A DNA stretch of 22,968 nt from the NCBI GenBank assembly GCA_030638935.1, contig DAOWDR010000544.1, positions 1 through 22,968 of the forward strand. The letters run 5' to 3'. The notes under the pieces are model-generated. The model did not search any database. It was not told the origin of the DNA and worked only from the letters and a program-made list of their open reading frames with translations. This DNA is from Desulfobacteraceae bacterium (lineage in GTDB: Bacteria; Desulfobacterota; Desulfobacteria; Desulfobacterales; Desulfobacteraceae). Both the position numbers and the translations under genes were made by a program. Positions 15,620-22,899 of the stretch are shown here, piece after piece (the stretch's first letter is position 1; each line of letters opens with the position of its first letter).

Positions 15620-15750
15620 GGACGGTCCTCCTTTACTTTTTCCGGAAACCGATTCGATATCAAGGCGGTAATTTTGATGGACAGATAGATGAGTGTCATA
15701 CCAAAAAATACACCGCTAATACCGCCTATAAAGATAAAACCAGCTGACAT
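15616..15750 (-). CDS. Small gamma-like subunit of the sodium-pump decarboxylase (44 residues)
   Basis: A short frame starts at ATG 15750 and ends with TGA at 15616-15618, overlapping the oadB ATG. The product of 44 residues opens MSAGFIFIGGISGVFFG, continues with one hydrophobic membrane helix to about residue 31, and ends in a charged tail (NRFPEKVKEDRP). This design, one N-terminal membrane anchor plus a short polar tail, matches the gamma/delta subunits (OadG, MmdD/GcdC type) that tether the soluble parts to OadB. AAAAGGAG lies eight bases before the start. Strong ribosome site, tight coupling and topology make it a real gene despite its size. The tail is shorter than in classical OadG. 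Confidence 0.78.
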   Translation of the reverse strand: MSAGFIFIGGISGVFFGMTLIYLSIKITALISNRFPEKVKEDRP

Positions 15751-15787
15751 CAGAAAATCTCCTTTTAAAATCAATAAACTATTATGC

Positions 15788-15810
15788 TATGCGTTACTAT
15801 GTATCGCATA
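15788..15810. promoter_or_regulatory. 23-bp palindromic operator in the oad-iclR divergent region
   Basis: The sequence follows TATGCG-n-TAC-nnn-GTA-n-CGCATA, with nine matching positions per half-site. It lies roughly at +5 to +27 of the predicted minus-strand transcript, where a bound protein would block the decarboxylase operon. The IclR-family regulator encoded next door is the natural candidate; this link is inferred. Confidence 0.65.
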
Positions 15811-15821
15811 TCGTTCTTTTT

Positions 15822-15850
15822 AAATAACAATTCCCCTTCTGTTTCGTCAA
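15822..15850 (-). promoter_or_regulatory. Putative promoter of the decarboxylase operon
   Basis: On the minus strand TTGACG (15850-15845) is followed after 17 bases by TTATTT (15827-15822). The -10 match is weak, as in regulated promoters. The 23-bp palindrome lies immediately downstream. Confidence 0.45.
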
Positions 15851-15944
15851 GCCTTTTTTAAAAAGCCCTTTACTTTTTTCCGGGCTTGTATCAGGTTATA
15901 ATATTTTTTACAGGTCTTAAAATCGTCAAATGATCCGGGATGGC

Positions 15945-15956
15945 CCAGTATACTGG
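15945..15956 (+). promoter_or_regulatory. 12-bp palindrome with embedded -10 box ahead of iclR
   Basis: CCAGTATACTGG is a perfect palindrome 20 bases before the iclR ATG and contains TATACT, a good -10 hexamer. No clear -35 box sits 17 bases upstream. It may be an autoregulatory site; the short leader that would result (about 15 bases) still includes AAAGGAG. Confidence 0.4.
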
Positions 15957-15976
15957 CTGGTTAAAGGAGAAATAAA

Positions 15977-16732
15977 ATGAGTGGCAGTGCAGATCGGGAG
16001 TTTGTAAATTCCCTGGCAAAGGGTCTTAATTTGTTGATGTGTTTTACAAAGGACCGACCGGTGTGGAGTTTGACGGAAATGGCCAGGGCCAATGGGATGA
16101 ATCTACCAACAGCCAGACGCTATCTTTATACATTTACAAAATTGGGGTTCATGGTAAAGGACGAGACTTCCAGGACCTTTCAGCTGACCTCCAAGGTCAT
16201 GCAGCTAGGGGGCTGGGTCTTTGAGTCCATGGGCCTTCGGGACCGGCTGATGCCCTTTATGAAATCCATCAGAAACGAGATGGATGTCACCACCCATTGT
16301 GCGGTTCTGGAAGGAATACAAATCGTTGCAGTTGAAAGGATTCTATCTTCCGATGTGGTTAATATCGATCTTTCCGCAGGCTCCAGGCTTCCCATCCACG
16401 CCACTTCTCTGGGAAAGGCCATTGTGGCATTCATGGATCACAAGGAACAAAAAAAAATAGCGGCCCTGCTGGAGTTTAACCAGCTTACCCCCCACACCAT
16501 CACAGACGTGAAATCATTTTTAAGGGATTTAAAAACTACCCGTTCCCGGGGGTATGCCGTGGCCGACCAGGAACTTAACATAGGGTTAAAGACCCTGGCA
16601 ATACCGATATTTAATAAAAAAGGCCAGGTTGAAGCATCTTTCGGGGTTTCTTTCCCCTTGTCCAGAACCCAGGAACCCGGTTTTGAAGACCTGTTGATGG
16701 AGCGGTTGTTTGAGGTTAAAAACAAGGCATAG
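15977..16732 (+). CDS. IclR-family transcriptional regulator
   Basis: The 251-residue cytoplasmic regulator has an N-terminal winged helix-turn-helix: FVNSLAKGLNLLMCF, then SLTEMARANGMNLPTARRYLYTFTKLGF at about residues 31-58. It continues into the IclR effector domain with PIHATSLGKAIVAF, SRGYAVADQELNIGL and AIPIFNKKGQVEASFGVSFP. Family members such as PcaR and PobR bind small aromatic or carboxylic acids. AAAGGAG is seven bases from the start. It is divergent from the decarboxylase operon, so control of that operon by its substrate is the likely role. It ends before a bidirectional terminator. Confidence 0.92.
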   Translation: MSGSADREFVNSLAKGLNLLMCFTKDRPVWSLTEMARANGMNLPTARRYLYTFTKLGFMVKDETSRTFQLTSKVMQLGGWVFESMGLRDRLMPFMKSIRNEMDVTTHCAVLEGIQIVAVERILSSDVVNIDLSAGSRLPIHATSLGKAIVAFMDHKEQKKIAALLEFNQLTPHTITDVKSFLRDLKTTRSRGYAVADQELNIGLKTLAIPIFNKKGQVEASFGVSFPLSRTQEPGFEDLLMERLFEVKNKA

Positions 16733-16761
16733 CTGATTTTGAGTCAGCCACGAGAACTAAA

Positions 16762-16796
16762 AAAAGGGGACTTTCCCGGAAGGAAAATCCCCTTTT
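16762..16796. terminator. Bidirectional terminator between iclR and the cytochrome gene
   Basis: AAAAGGGGA (16762-16770) pairs with TCCCCTTTT (16788-16796), and after one mismatch TTTCC (16772-16776) pairs with GGAAA (16782-16786) around a five-base loop. A-runs on the left and T-runs on the right give U-tracts on both strands. It lies between the convergent stops at 16732 and 16833. Confidence 0.9.
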
Positions 16797-16832
16797 AATA
16801 ATGGTATAACTGCCTTAAGAAACCGGCGGTTA

Positions 16833-17291
16833 TTATTTTATTTTTGGATGGCACTTGCTGCATGAAGCAGGGGCAGGGCCCTTCATTCCTTTGGGATCAC
16901 CTTTTTCTTTGTTAAAGGCTTTGTGGCAGTCGATACAGTTTTTATGCACTGCATTTTCGTGGACCATGATATCTTTTTTGTTTTTCTTGTCTTTTTTGAA
17001 TTTGTTGTGACATTCGGAACACTTCTGAACATCATCACCCATTTTGATATCAAGGGCTTTGCCATCTTTATCATGGTGGCATTCACCACAGGAAAGCTTA
17101 TAATCATTGATATGTTTTGCATGGGTGAACACTGCTAGTTCATATTTTGGGGGCGCTTTTCTGCGTTTTTTGTAGCCATCTGTTTCCATGTTAAAGCTAT
17201 CTTTTACTTCAGTTCCTGCATGGAGGCCCGTTGCAACAAAAATCACAGCAATTCCTGCAGCCAACAGTAGTGTGATCAATCTTTTGTTCAT
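16833..17291 (-). CDS. Periplasmic tetraheme cytochrome c3
   Basis: Cytochrome c3 shuttles electrons between periplasmic hydrogenases or formate dehydrogenases and membrane complexes in sulfate reducers. The 152-residue precursor has a signal peptide (cleavage after about Ala25). It carries four heme-binding CxxCH motifs at Cys68, Cys91, Cys119 and Cys144, the number expected for class III c3. His57 and His60 (FTHAKH) and His73 just after the first motif fit the axial ligands of c3. The protein is Lys-rich, as usual for type I c3. AAAGGAG precedes the start by about eleven bases. It is downstream of tatC on the same strand with a 137-base gap, so it probably has its own promoter. A TAAAGG/CCTTTA palindrome at 17393-17405 lies in that gap. 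Confidence 0.92.
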   Translation of the reverse strand: MNKRLITLLLAAGIAVIFVATGLHAGTEVKDSFNMETDGYKKRRKAPPKYELAVFTHAKHINDYKLSCGECHHDKDGKALDIKMGDDVQKCSECHNKFKKDKKNKKDIMVHENAVHKNCIDCHKAFNKEKGDPKGMKGPAPASCSKCHPKIK

Positions 17292-17428
17292 AACTCGTCT
17301 TACTCCTTTAATAATTAACGATTTACTTTGCCTTTTTACCGGTAACAGGTTCTGTCCCCGGTTTGTTATTAAAATTTATCTATTTTTACACATAAAGGGC
17401 CTTTAAAGTCAATACAAAACAGGCCAGT

Positions 17429-18271
17429 TTAGGCGTCAGAGGATGGGTCCTTGTCCTGGGATTCATTATCGGAAGTATCATTCTCCGGATTAACCTCAAC
17501 ATTGTCCTTCCCACTCTCATCCTCCTCTTCCGGGTCTTCAACCACTGCTTTTTTCCCAAAAATTCTGGCGCCGATAATACTGATTTCATACAAAACCATC
17601 AGGGGCAGGGCCATCATGATCTGGGTGACCACGTCGGGTGGAGTAATCAGGGCAGCCCCAACAAAAAAGAGCAGTAGGGCATATTTCCTGTTTTTCTTTA
17701 AAAAATCAACTGTAACAAGCCCCATGCGGGCCATAAAGGTGAGCACCAGAGGCAGTTCAAATACAAGCCCAAATGCCAACAGCATTTTAGATGCAAACCC
17801 AAGGTATTCCTTCATGGAGGGCATTGCATGGATGGTATCTGTGGCAAATCCTAAAAAGAATTTAAACCCATAGGGGAATACAATGAAATATCCAAAGGAA
17901 GAGCCAAGCAGAAAGAAGAAAACAGATAAAACAACAATGGGCAGCAGATATTTTTTTTCGGTCCGATATAATCCCGGGGAGATAAACATCCAGAATTCGT
18001 AAAACAGGACAGGACTGGCCGCCATAATGCCGGCCAAAAAGGATACTTTTAAATAGGTGAAAAATGCTTCGGGCAGGCCTGTGAAAATCATTCTCGCATT
18101 TCCAGACTCTCCCATGGCCGTCACCAGGGGGGCAATCAGGATTTCAAAAAGTTTTTCCTTGAAAAAATAGGCGCAGGCAAATCCGATACTAACAGCAATA
18201 AAGGAACGGACCAATCTATCCCGTAGCTCACCCAGGTGCTCTGTAAAAGGGCTTTTATTTTCTTCGCTCAT
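17429..18271 (-). CDS. tatC: Sec-independent protein translocase TatC
   Basis: TatC is the core membrane receptor for twin-arginine signal peptides. The 280-residue protein begins with the conserved PFTEHLGELRDRLVRS, followed by six membrane helices. The conserved SPGLYRTEKKYLLP loop and FGLVFELPLVL, containing the functional Glu of the fourth helix, are visible. The last 40 residues form a very acidic Asp/Glu/Ser/Asn tail, longer than in E. coli TatC. The start lies two bases after tatB with a poor ribosome site, so translation is coupled. Confidence 0.95.
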   Translation of the reverse strand: MSEENKSPFTEHLGELRDRLVRSFIAVSIGFACAYFFKEKLFEILIAPLVTAMGESGNARMIFTGLPEAFFTYLKVSFLAGIMAASPVLFYEFWMFISPGLYRTEKKYLLPIVVLSVFFFLLGSSFGYFIVFPYGFKFFLGFATDTIHAMPSMKEYLGFASKMLLAFGLVFELPLVLTFMARMGLVTVDFLKKNRKYALLLFFVGAALITPPDVVTQIMMALPLMVLYEISIIGARIFGKKAVVEDPEEEDESGKDNVEVNPENDTSDNESQDKDPSSDA

Positions 18272-18273
18272 GG

Positions 18274-18648
18274 CTATTTATTTTTATTCTCAGGGTCTTT
18301 GGGAGTGGCAGAATCCGGTCCCTTGGGACTTGTATCCGGCTCCTTGAAGGTTGCATCCGGGGTTTCTCCGCTGCTATCCGAATTTTCGGCGGGTGGGGCA
18401 TCACCGGGTTCAACAATGGTTTCTTTGTTGACTTCCTTGATAACATCTTTTAGATCAGAGGCGGGTGTTTCAATATCTTTAAGGGTTGTTTCCACATCAA
18501 TGCTTCTTTTAAAATCCTGGGCAGATCGTTTAAACTCCCCCATGGCCCGGCCCAGGGTTTGGGCAAGTTCCGGCAGTTTTTTAGGGCCGATGACAATGAG
18601 GGCAATTGCCAGGATTAAAAGAATTTCAGGCATTCCTAGACCAAACAT
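18274..18648 (-). CDS. tatB: Sec-independent translocase subunit TatB/TatA
   Basis: The 124-residue protein has the canonical layout: a single N-terminal membrane helix (MFGLGMPEILLILAIALIVI), the Gly-Pro hinge, then an amphipathic helix (KKLPELAQTLGRAMGEFKRS). The Glu at position 8 and the continued length favour TatB over TatA. The C-terminal 60 residues are a Pro/Asp/Ser/Glu-rich flexible tail. AAAGGAG lies eleven bases before the ATG. It forms an operon with tatC; the upstream helicase is 87 bases away and a promoter is visible in that gap. Confidence 0.9.
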   Translation of the reverse strand: MFGLGMPEILLILAIALIVIGPKKLPELAQTLGRAMGEFKRSAQDFKRSIDVETTLKDIETPASDLKDVIKEVNKETIVEPGDAPPAENSDSSGETPDATFKEPDTSPKGPDSATPKDPENKNK

Positions 18649-18694
18649 TTTAATTCAAACTCCTTTATACAATTACTTTTATTGTGAACCTTGG

Positions 18695-18725
18695 AGTTTA
18701 CACTGAATTGTGTCCCAGTGTCAAC
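18695..18725 (-). promoter_or_regulatory. tatBC promoter overlapped by an inverted repeat
   Basis: On the minus strand TTGACA (18724-18719) and TAAACT (18700-18695) are 18 bases apart. An inverted repeat, ACACTG (18700-18705) with CAGTGT (18716-18721) extended by GTT/AAC after one mismatch, spans from -35 to -10. It may be an operator or a weak hairpin ending the helicase transcript; no T-tract follows. Confidence 0.45.
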
Positions 18726-18735
18726 CATAAGGCAG

Positions 18736-20274
18736 TCAGTCTTTTTTATTGTTTTGATTTTTATTAGTAGGCCTTTTTTGGGGCCTGGGTTTGCCTTTAT
18801 ATGGTCTTTTTTTTCCTCTATATGGCGGCTTGTTACCCTGGTTTTTTCTGACCGGTTTTTTTTGAATCGGTTTTGGTTTGGGCAGGGGTTTATCAAGTTC
18901 TTCGGAGGGGTATTCACATTCAATCTTGTGGCCCAGTACCGCTTCGATTTTCGGGATTTCGAATGAACTCATTTCATCGGCAAAACTGATGGAAGTTCCT
19001 GTGGCACCGGCCCTGCCTGTTCGGCCGATTCTGTGGATATAATGCTCTGGTTCAATGGGCAGGTCATAGTTGATAACATGGCTGATATCGTCAATGTGCA
19101 ACCCCCTTGCTGCAACATCCGTGGCCACCAGGAATTTGATCCTGCCGTTTTTAAAATTGTCCAACACCTTGAATCTTTTGTCCTGGGCAACATCCCCGGA
19201 CAGTACGCCGCATTTTTGGCCGTATCGTTCTAATTTTGAGGCAAGGTATTTGGCTGTGTCTTTCCGGTTAACAAAGATAAGCACCCGTTGTAGGTTTTCG
19301 CTGACCATGAGGTTGTAGACATTTTTAAATCTGTCTGTTTCCGTGGTCAGGTAGATCACCTGGCGGATGGACAGGGCTGCTGCCTGGTCTGGATCAATCT
19401 CTATCCGCACGGCCTCCTTGGTCCAGGAATCTGCAAGGCGCAACACCTCGTCGGTGAGGGTGGCGGAAAAAAACAGGGTCTGGCGCTTGTCTTTGTGGGG
19501 TGTCATGTAGACCAGTCTTCGCACATCCGGGATAAACCCCATGTCCAGCATCCGGTCTGCTTCATCAAGAACAATGATCTCCACACGGGAGAGGTTGATA
19601 AGTTTTTTGCTGATAAAGTCCAGCAGCCTTCCCGGGGTGGCAGCAACGACATCAACCGGTTTTTCCCTGAGTATGGTCATTTGCTGGTTATAGCCTGTGC
19701 CGCCGAAAACAGATAGAATTCTCAAGTGAGAGTATTTGGCAAGACCGTTAAAATCTTTTTCGATCTGGTGAACCAATTCCCTTGTGGGGGCCAGGATCAG
19801 GGCCCGGGGCATCCCCTTCTTGGGTTTAAAGGGTTTTTCTATAAAACTTTTTATTATGGCGATAAGAAAGGTGGCGCTTTTGCCGGTACCGGTCTGGGCC
19901 TTTGCCGTGGCATCCTTTCCTGTAAGGGTATGGGGAAGCAGCTTGGCTTGGATTTCGGTACAATATTTGAACTTTAAGTCGCAAATGCCATGCATCAGGC
20001 TTAGGGGAAGATTAAGATCGTGGAACCTGGTCTTTTCTTCTTCGGGATCTACCTGGAATCTTTCCAGGGTCCATGCTTTTTTTGGGCTTGGGGGCTTTGC
20101 TTTTTGATGGGGTGATGGGGTGGCAATAGGTTTTGGGTTCGGGGCCGGCTCTAATGTCGGTTTTATTGTAGACTTTATTGTTGGCTCAGTTTTGGGGCTG
20201 GGAGAGGGCCGGAGATTTTTTCTTGCCTTTTTTTCTGTGAACAGGTTCTTTAAAAATAAGAATAGTCGTTTCAA
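18736..20274 (-). CDS. DEAD-box ATP-dependent RNA helicase (RhlB/RhlE-like)
   Basis: This helicase unwinds RNA duplexes in mRNA decay, ribosome assembly or cold adaptation. The 512-residue protein has all core motifs: the Q motif around Phe84-Gln109, AQTGTGKS (126-133), PTRELVHQ, TPGRL, DEAD (237-240), SAT (270-272), ATDVAARGL and YIHRIGRTGRAG. The core is flanked by low-complexity regions. Residues 20-66 are Pro/Lys/Thr-rich with repeated Lys-Pro-Thr and Ser-Pro steps, and the last 60 residues are Lys/Arg/Pro-rich, a likely RNA-binding tail. The start is a TTG at 20274 with a weak site (AAGAG); no better in-frame ATG lies upstream, and MKRLFLFLKNLF resembles RhlB-type N-termini. Confidence 0.9.
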   Translation of the reverse strand: MKRLFLFLKNLFTEKKARKNLRPSPSPKTEPTIKSTIKPTLEPAPNPKPIATPSPHQKAKPPSPKKAWTLERFQVDPEEEKTRFHDLNLPLSLMHGICDLKFKYCTEIQAKLLPHTLTGKDATAKAQTGTGKSATFLIAIIKSFIEKPFKPKKGMPRALILAPTRELVHQIEKDFNGLAKYSHLRILSVFGGTGYNQQMTILREKPVDVVAATPGRLLDFISKKLINLSRVEIIVLDEADRMLDMGFIPDVRRLVYMTPHKDKRQTLFFSATLTDEVLRLADSWTKEAVRIEIDPDQAAALSIRQVIYLTTETDRFKNVYNLMVSENLQRVLIFVNRKDTAKYLASKLERYGQKCGVLSGDVAQDKRFKVLDNFKNGRIKFLVATDVAARGLHIDDISHVINYDLPIEPEHYIHRIGRTGRAGATGTSISFADEMSSFEIPKIEAVLGHKIECEYPSEELDKPLPKPKPIQKKPVRKNQGNKPPYRGKKRPYKGKPRPQKRPTNKNQNNKKD

Positions 20275-20379
20275 TAGTGTGCTCTTTTTTAGGTTTGTAA
20301 AAATATTAACTGCCTGTATGTTACCATGGTGTAACAGACAGACAGTCGTTTGAAAAGCAAAATCTATTCCAAAGGGATT

Positions 20380-20577
20380 TTATCCCCCGGCCACCAGGGG
20401 GAGCAATTGGAGTATTGAATTGTCCGGTACAAGTGTTGCGGAAAATTTGGGACTGGACACCAGCCTGCCGTTGAGGCGGACCACTGAACAGAACCTGGCA
20501 GCCTTCACTTGTTCCAGAATGGATGCAATGGTCATCTCCTTTGACCATTGCATCTTTTTTTCATCAACCTCTATCAT
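20380..20577 (-). CDS. ThiS/MoaD-like sulfur-carrier protein adjacent to AOR
   Basis: The 65-residue protein has the size and outline of ubiquitin-like sulfur carriers. It has a first strand pair, a helix (MTIASILEQVKAARFCSVVRLNG), then VPDNSILQLLPLVAGG. The last two residues are Gly-Gly directly before the stop, the mark of ThiS/MoaD proteins that carry a C-terminal thiocarboxylate. MoaD supplies sulfur to the pterin of molybdenum and tungsten cofactors. The gene starts 18 bases after the AOR stop on the same strand, so a link to AOR cofactor formation is likely. A ThiS role in thiamine synthesis cannot be excluded, but no thi genes are near. Confidence 0.82.
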   Translation of the reverse strand: MIEVDEKKMQWSKEMTIASILEQVKAARFCSVVRLNGRLVSSPKFSATLVPDNSILQLLPLVAGG

Positions 20578-20595
20578 TATATAAGAGCCCTGGGC

Positions 20596-22734
20596 TTATT
20601 TAATTCCGTTTTTCTTGAGAACTTCCAGAACTTCAGGATAATCAATGCCCAGACGTTTGACGGTCTCAATGGTGGGAATGCCGTTTGAAGTCCAGCCCCG
20701 GCGTTCATAAACCGCATCCTTCAGCAGTTCATATTGTTCTTCCCTTTTCTGCCGGAGGGCTGCAACCTTGGCCTGGGTATCCATTTCAGAAATATCCATG
20801 CTGTATTTTTCAATGAGCTGGGTGTCATAGCGTTTGGCCCGGGATTTATATTCTTCCACTGTTACAGGACCCATGGAACGATAGGGTACGGTGTCATGTT
20901 CCCTTGTGCCGTATCCCATTTTCAGGTTAAAGATGCGCTGGAAATTATAGACCGCCTCGCTCATGGTGATAAGATCGTCGGGTCCTACCTTGCGGCCTGT
21001 TACCGCAGAAAAGAAGTCGGAATACCATCCCACATGCTTGATAACCTTTGCAGGCTCGTCCGTGTTTTTATTGTCTTCAGGTACAATATCATTCCAGGGA
21101 AGTTTGCACAGCCCGCACAGGCCGAACCAGGTTCTGAACATTGGGAACCAGTGAAGGGCTTCTGCCTTTTCTTCAAAACTGGGCATGAAATTATGTACCA
21201 TGTCAAGGAAGATCAGCCAGGCTTCGTCATGCTGGGGTCCCTTGAGAGCAAGGCCGTAACCTCCCTGCTGGGCCAGGGATTCCTTGGTGATATATTCAGA
21301 AAACTCAAGCCCTTTGGATTCCATGCCAATATCCTGCATAAAACTAGAATCTGCGCCAAACTTTTTTGCAAATATTGCTTTCATCCGGCGGATTCCCTTG
21401 CCCACAATGGCGCCAAACCCTTCTCCCCTTGCCATCTGGTGAATCAGCTCCAGGGTGTTATACCTGCTGCCAAAGGAAAGGTCCATGCCCCCGGTATGGT
21501 CAAGGGTGATAAGCTCGTTCTCAAAGCATTCCATGACAAATCCGATGGAGGTTCCCACGGAAATGGTGTCCAGTCCATAGGCATCACAATAGAAATTGAT
21601 TTCAAGGATGGTCTGGGCGTCGAATATCCCAAGGTTTGATCCGCATCCTGCCACTGTTTCATATTCAGGTCCGTCCACAAAAACCTTGGTGCCCCTGTAA
21701 GGGCCTGTAAATGGGGAAAAATCTTTTACCCCGTGGGCACAGGCCACGGTGCAGCCCCTCCAGCATCCGTCAAATCCCTTGTCAAAGATGTGCTGGAATA
21801 CATCTTCACCGATTACATTGCTTTCCGGGTGGGAACCGAATTTAAAATTGTGGACCGGCAGGCAGTCGTGGTCGTTCATAATGGGAATAAGATGGGTGGT
21901 GCCGACAACTGCCATTCTATTTTGTTTGGGGTCAAGGGTGGAAATCTCCTTGGCATGGGCCTTGGTCACTTTTTTGAGTGCGGTAAGGTCGGCAGGATTG
22001 TTGGATTTCATGGACACTGACCCGTACCTTGCCACAACAGCCTTGACTTTTTTATCGGCAAACACAGTGCCGATGCCTCCACGGCCGGCCTGTTTGTACC
22101 GGACCATCTTTCTGCCTGCATCCCACCAGGAAAAATTTAAACATCCGAAAAAGGTTTTTTCAGCACCGGGTCCTGCTGTGACAACCGAAACATTAACCGG
22201 TTTTGCCTCATCAAAATAATGGGTAAGGGCAGCGGACATTTCATAGGAATCTTCGGGAAGGTCAGAGGCCAAAAAGACCTTGATTTTATTTTCAATGCCG
22301 TCAATGAGAATGACGGTGTCTTCTTCCGCCTTTCCGTCAATTTGAATTACATCAAAACCCGCAAATTTTTTGTAGGGACCAAAGTACCCTCCCACATTTG
22401 AATCAATGGGTACGCCGGTTAAAGGTGAGATGGTGGTCACTATGCTTTTTCCACCACCCGGGTATCCCGGGGTTCCGCCAAGGGGGCCGGAGGAGATGCA
22501 AATTGCGTTTTCAGGGGAATCCCATTTGGTGTCTCCTGAGACTGCATTCCACATCATCCACAGGTCATAGCCCTTGCCGCCGATGAATTTTTCCTTTACA
22601 GCCTCTTCAATGGGGTTGATGGAAATATCTGTTGTGGTAAGATTGACACGAAGGGAAAAATCTGTATACCCCTTGTTAACCTCTGCTCGTTCATAGGAGA
22701 CCGATGTTGTCTCTTTAAGATTTAGTTGACCCAT
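20596..22734 (-). CDS. aor: Tungsten-containing aldehyde:ferredoxin oxidoreductase family protein
   Basis: AOR enzymes oxidise aldehydes to acids with ferredoxin, using a bis-pterin tungsten centre and one [4Fe-4S] cluster. The 712-residue protein has the AOR N-terminal domain (FIGGKGYDLW, SSGPLGGTPGYPGGGKS, SPLTGVP, GGYFGPYKKFAGFD) and AGRGGIGTVFADKKVKAVV at the pterin site. Cluster ligands appear as Cys324, Cys328 and Cys332 (GCWRGCTVAC), then Cys540/Cys543 (GLCGLCKLPW). The first group is CX3CX3C rather than the CX2CX3C of Pyrococcus AOR. It is about 100 residues longer than that enzyme, with extra helix at the C-terminus and some 20 residues at the N-terminus. AAGGAG is seven bases from the ATG. 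Substrate is unknown. Confidence 0.92.
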   Translation of the reverse strand: MGQLNLKETTSVSYERAEVNKGYTDFSLRVNLTTTDISINPIEEAVKEKFIGGKGYDLWMMWNAVSGDTKWDSPENAICISSGPLGGTPGYPGGGKSIVTTISPLTGVPIDSNVGGYFGPYKKFAGFDVIQIDGKAEEDTVILIDGIENKIKVFLASDLPEDSYEMSAALTHYFDEAKPVNVSVVTAGPGAEKTFFGCLNFSWWDAGRKMVRYKQAGRGGIGTVFADKKVKAVVARYGSVSMKSNNPADLTALKKVTKAHAKEISTLDPKQNRMAVVGTTHLIPIMNDHDCLPVHNFKFGSHPESNVIGEDVFQHIFDKGFDGCWRGCTVACAHGVKDFSPFTGPYRGTKVFVDGPEYETVAGCGSNLGIFDAQTILEINFYCDAYGLDTISVGTSIGFVMECFENELITLDHTGGMDLSFGSRYNTLELIHQMARGEGFGAIVGKGIRRMKAIFAKKFGADSSFMQDIGMESKGLEFSEYITKESLAQQGGYGLALKGPQHDEAWLIFLDMVHNFMPSFEEKAEALHWFPMFRTWFGLCGLCKLPWNDIVPEDNKNTDEPAKVIKHVGWYSDFFSAVTGRKVGPDDLITMSEAVYNFQRIFNLKMGYGTREHDTVPYRSMGPVTVEEYKSRAKRYDTQLIEKYSMDISEMDTQAKVAALRQKREEQYELLKDAVYERRGWTSNGIPTIETVKRLGIDYPEVLEVLKKNGIK

Positions 22735-22805
22735 TTTTTAACTCCTTAATTATTATATTTATAATTTATTTTATATTTATGACCTGCGGATCTGGCAAAA
22801 CCTGC

Positions 22806-22815
22806 AACCTAGGTT
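22806..22815. promoter_or_regulatory. Short palindrome in the AOR leader
   Basis: AACCTAGGTT is a perfect 10-bp palindrome 71 bases upstream of the AOR start, in an otherwise AT-rich leader. It is flanked by CCTGC direct repeats (22801-22804 region and 22782-22786). It could be a protein site or part of a leader RNA fold. Confidence 0.3.
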
Positions 22816-22846
22816 CCTTATGAATTTATGTATACCATATATGAAT

Positions 22847-22879
22847 CCTTGGGTATAGATATGCAACATATCTCCAAGG
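22847..22879 (-). other. Strong stem-loop in the AOR mRNA leader
   Basis: CCTTGG (22847-22852) pairs with CCAAGG (22874-22879), and AGATATG (22857-22863) pairs with CATATCT (22867-22873) around a three-base loop, with only a four-base bulge (22853-22856) on one side. Thirteen base pairs lie just downstream of the predicted start point. The DNA also reads as a 17-bp palindrome (22857-22873). It may control AOR expression at RNA or DNA level. Confidence 0.6.
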
Positions 22880-22884
22880 CATTG

Positions 22885-22899
22885 AATGGTTTAACCATT
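22885..22899. promoter_or_regulatory. 15-bp palindrome overlapping the AOR -10 box
   Basis: AATGGTT-T-AACCATT is a perfect inverted repeat of seven bases per arm. It overlaps the outer edge of the predicted -10 box (22898-22903), a typical repressor position. The binding protein is unknown. Confidence 0.5.

Noticed and set aside
20734..21639. 301-codon open frame on the plus strand inside aor
   Set aside because: It is antisense to a well supported gene, with no recognisable domain.
22735..22890. Definite molybdenum/tungsten cofactor riboswitch upstream of aor
   Set aside because: Stem-loops are present, but I could not match the conserved Moco RNA core by eye, so only a structured leader is reported.
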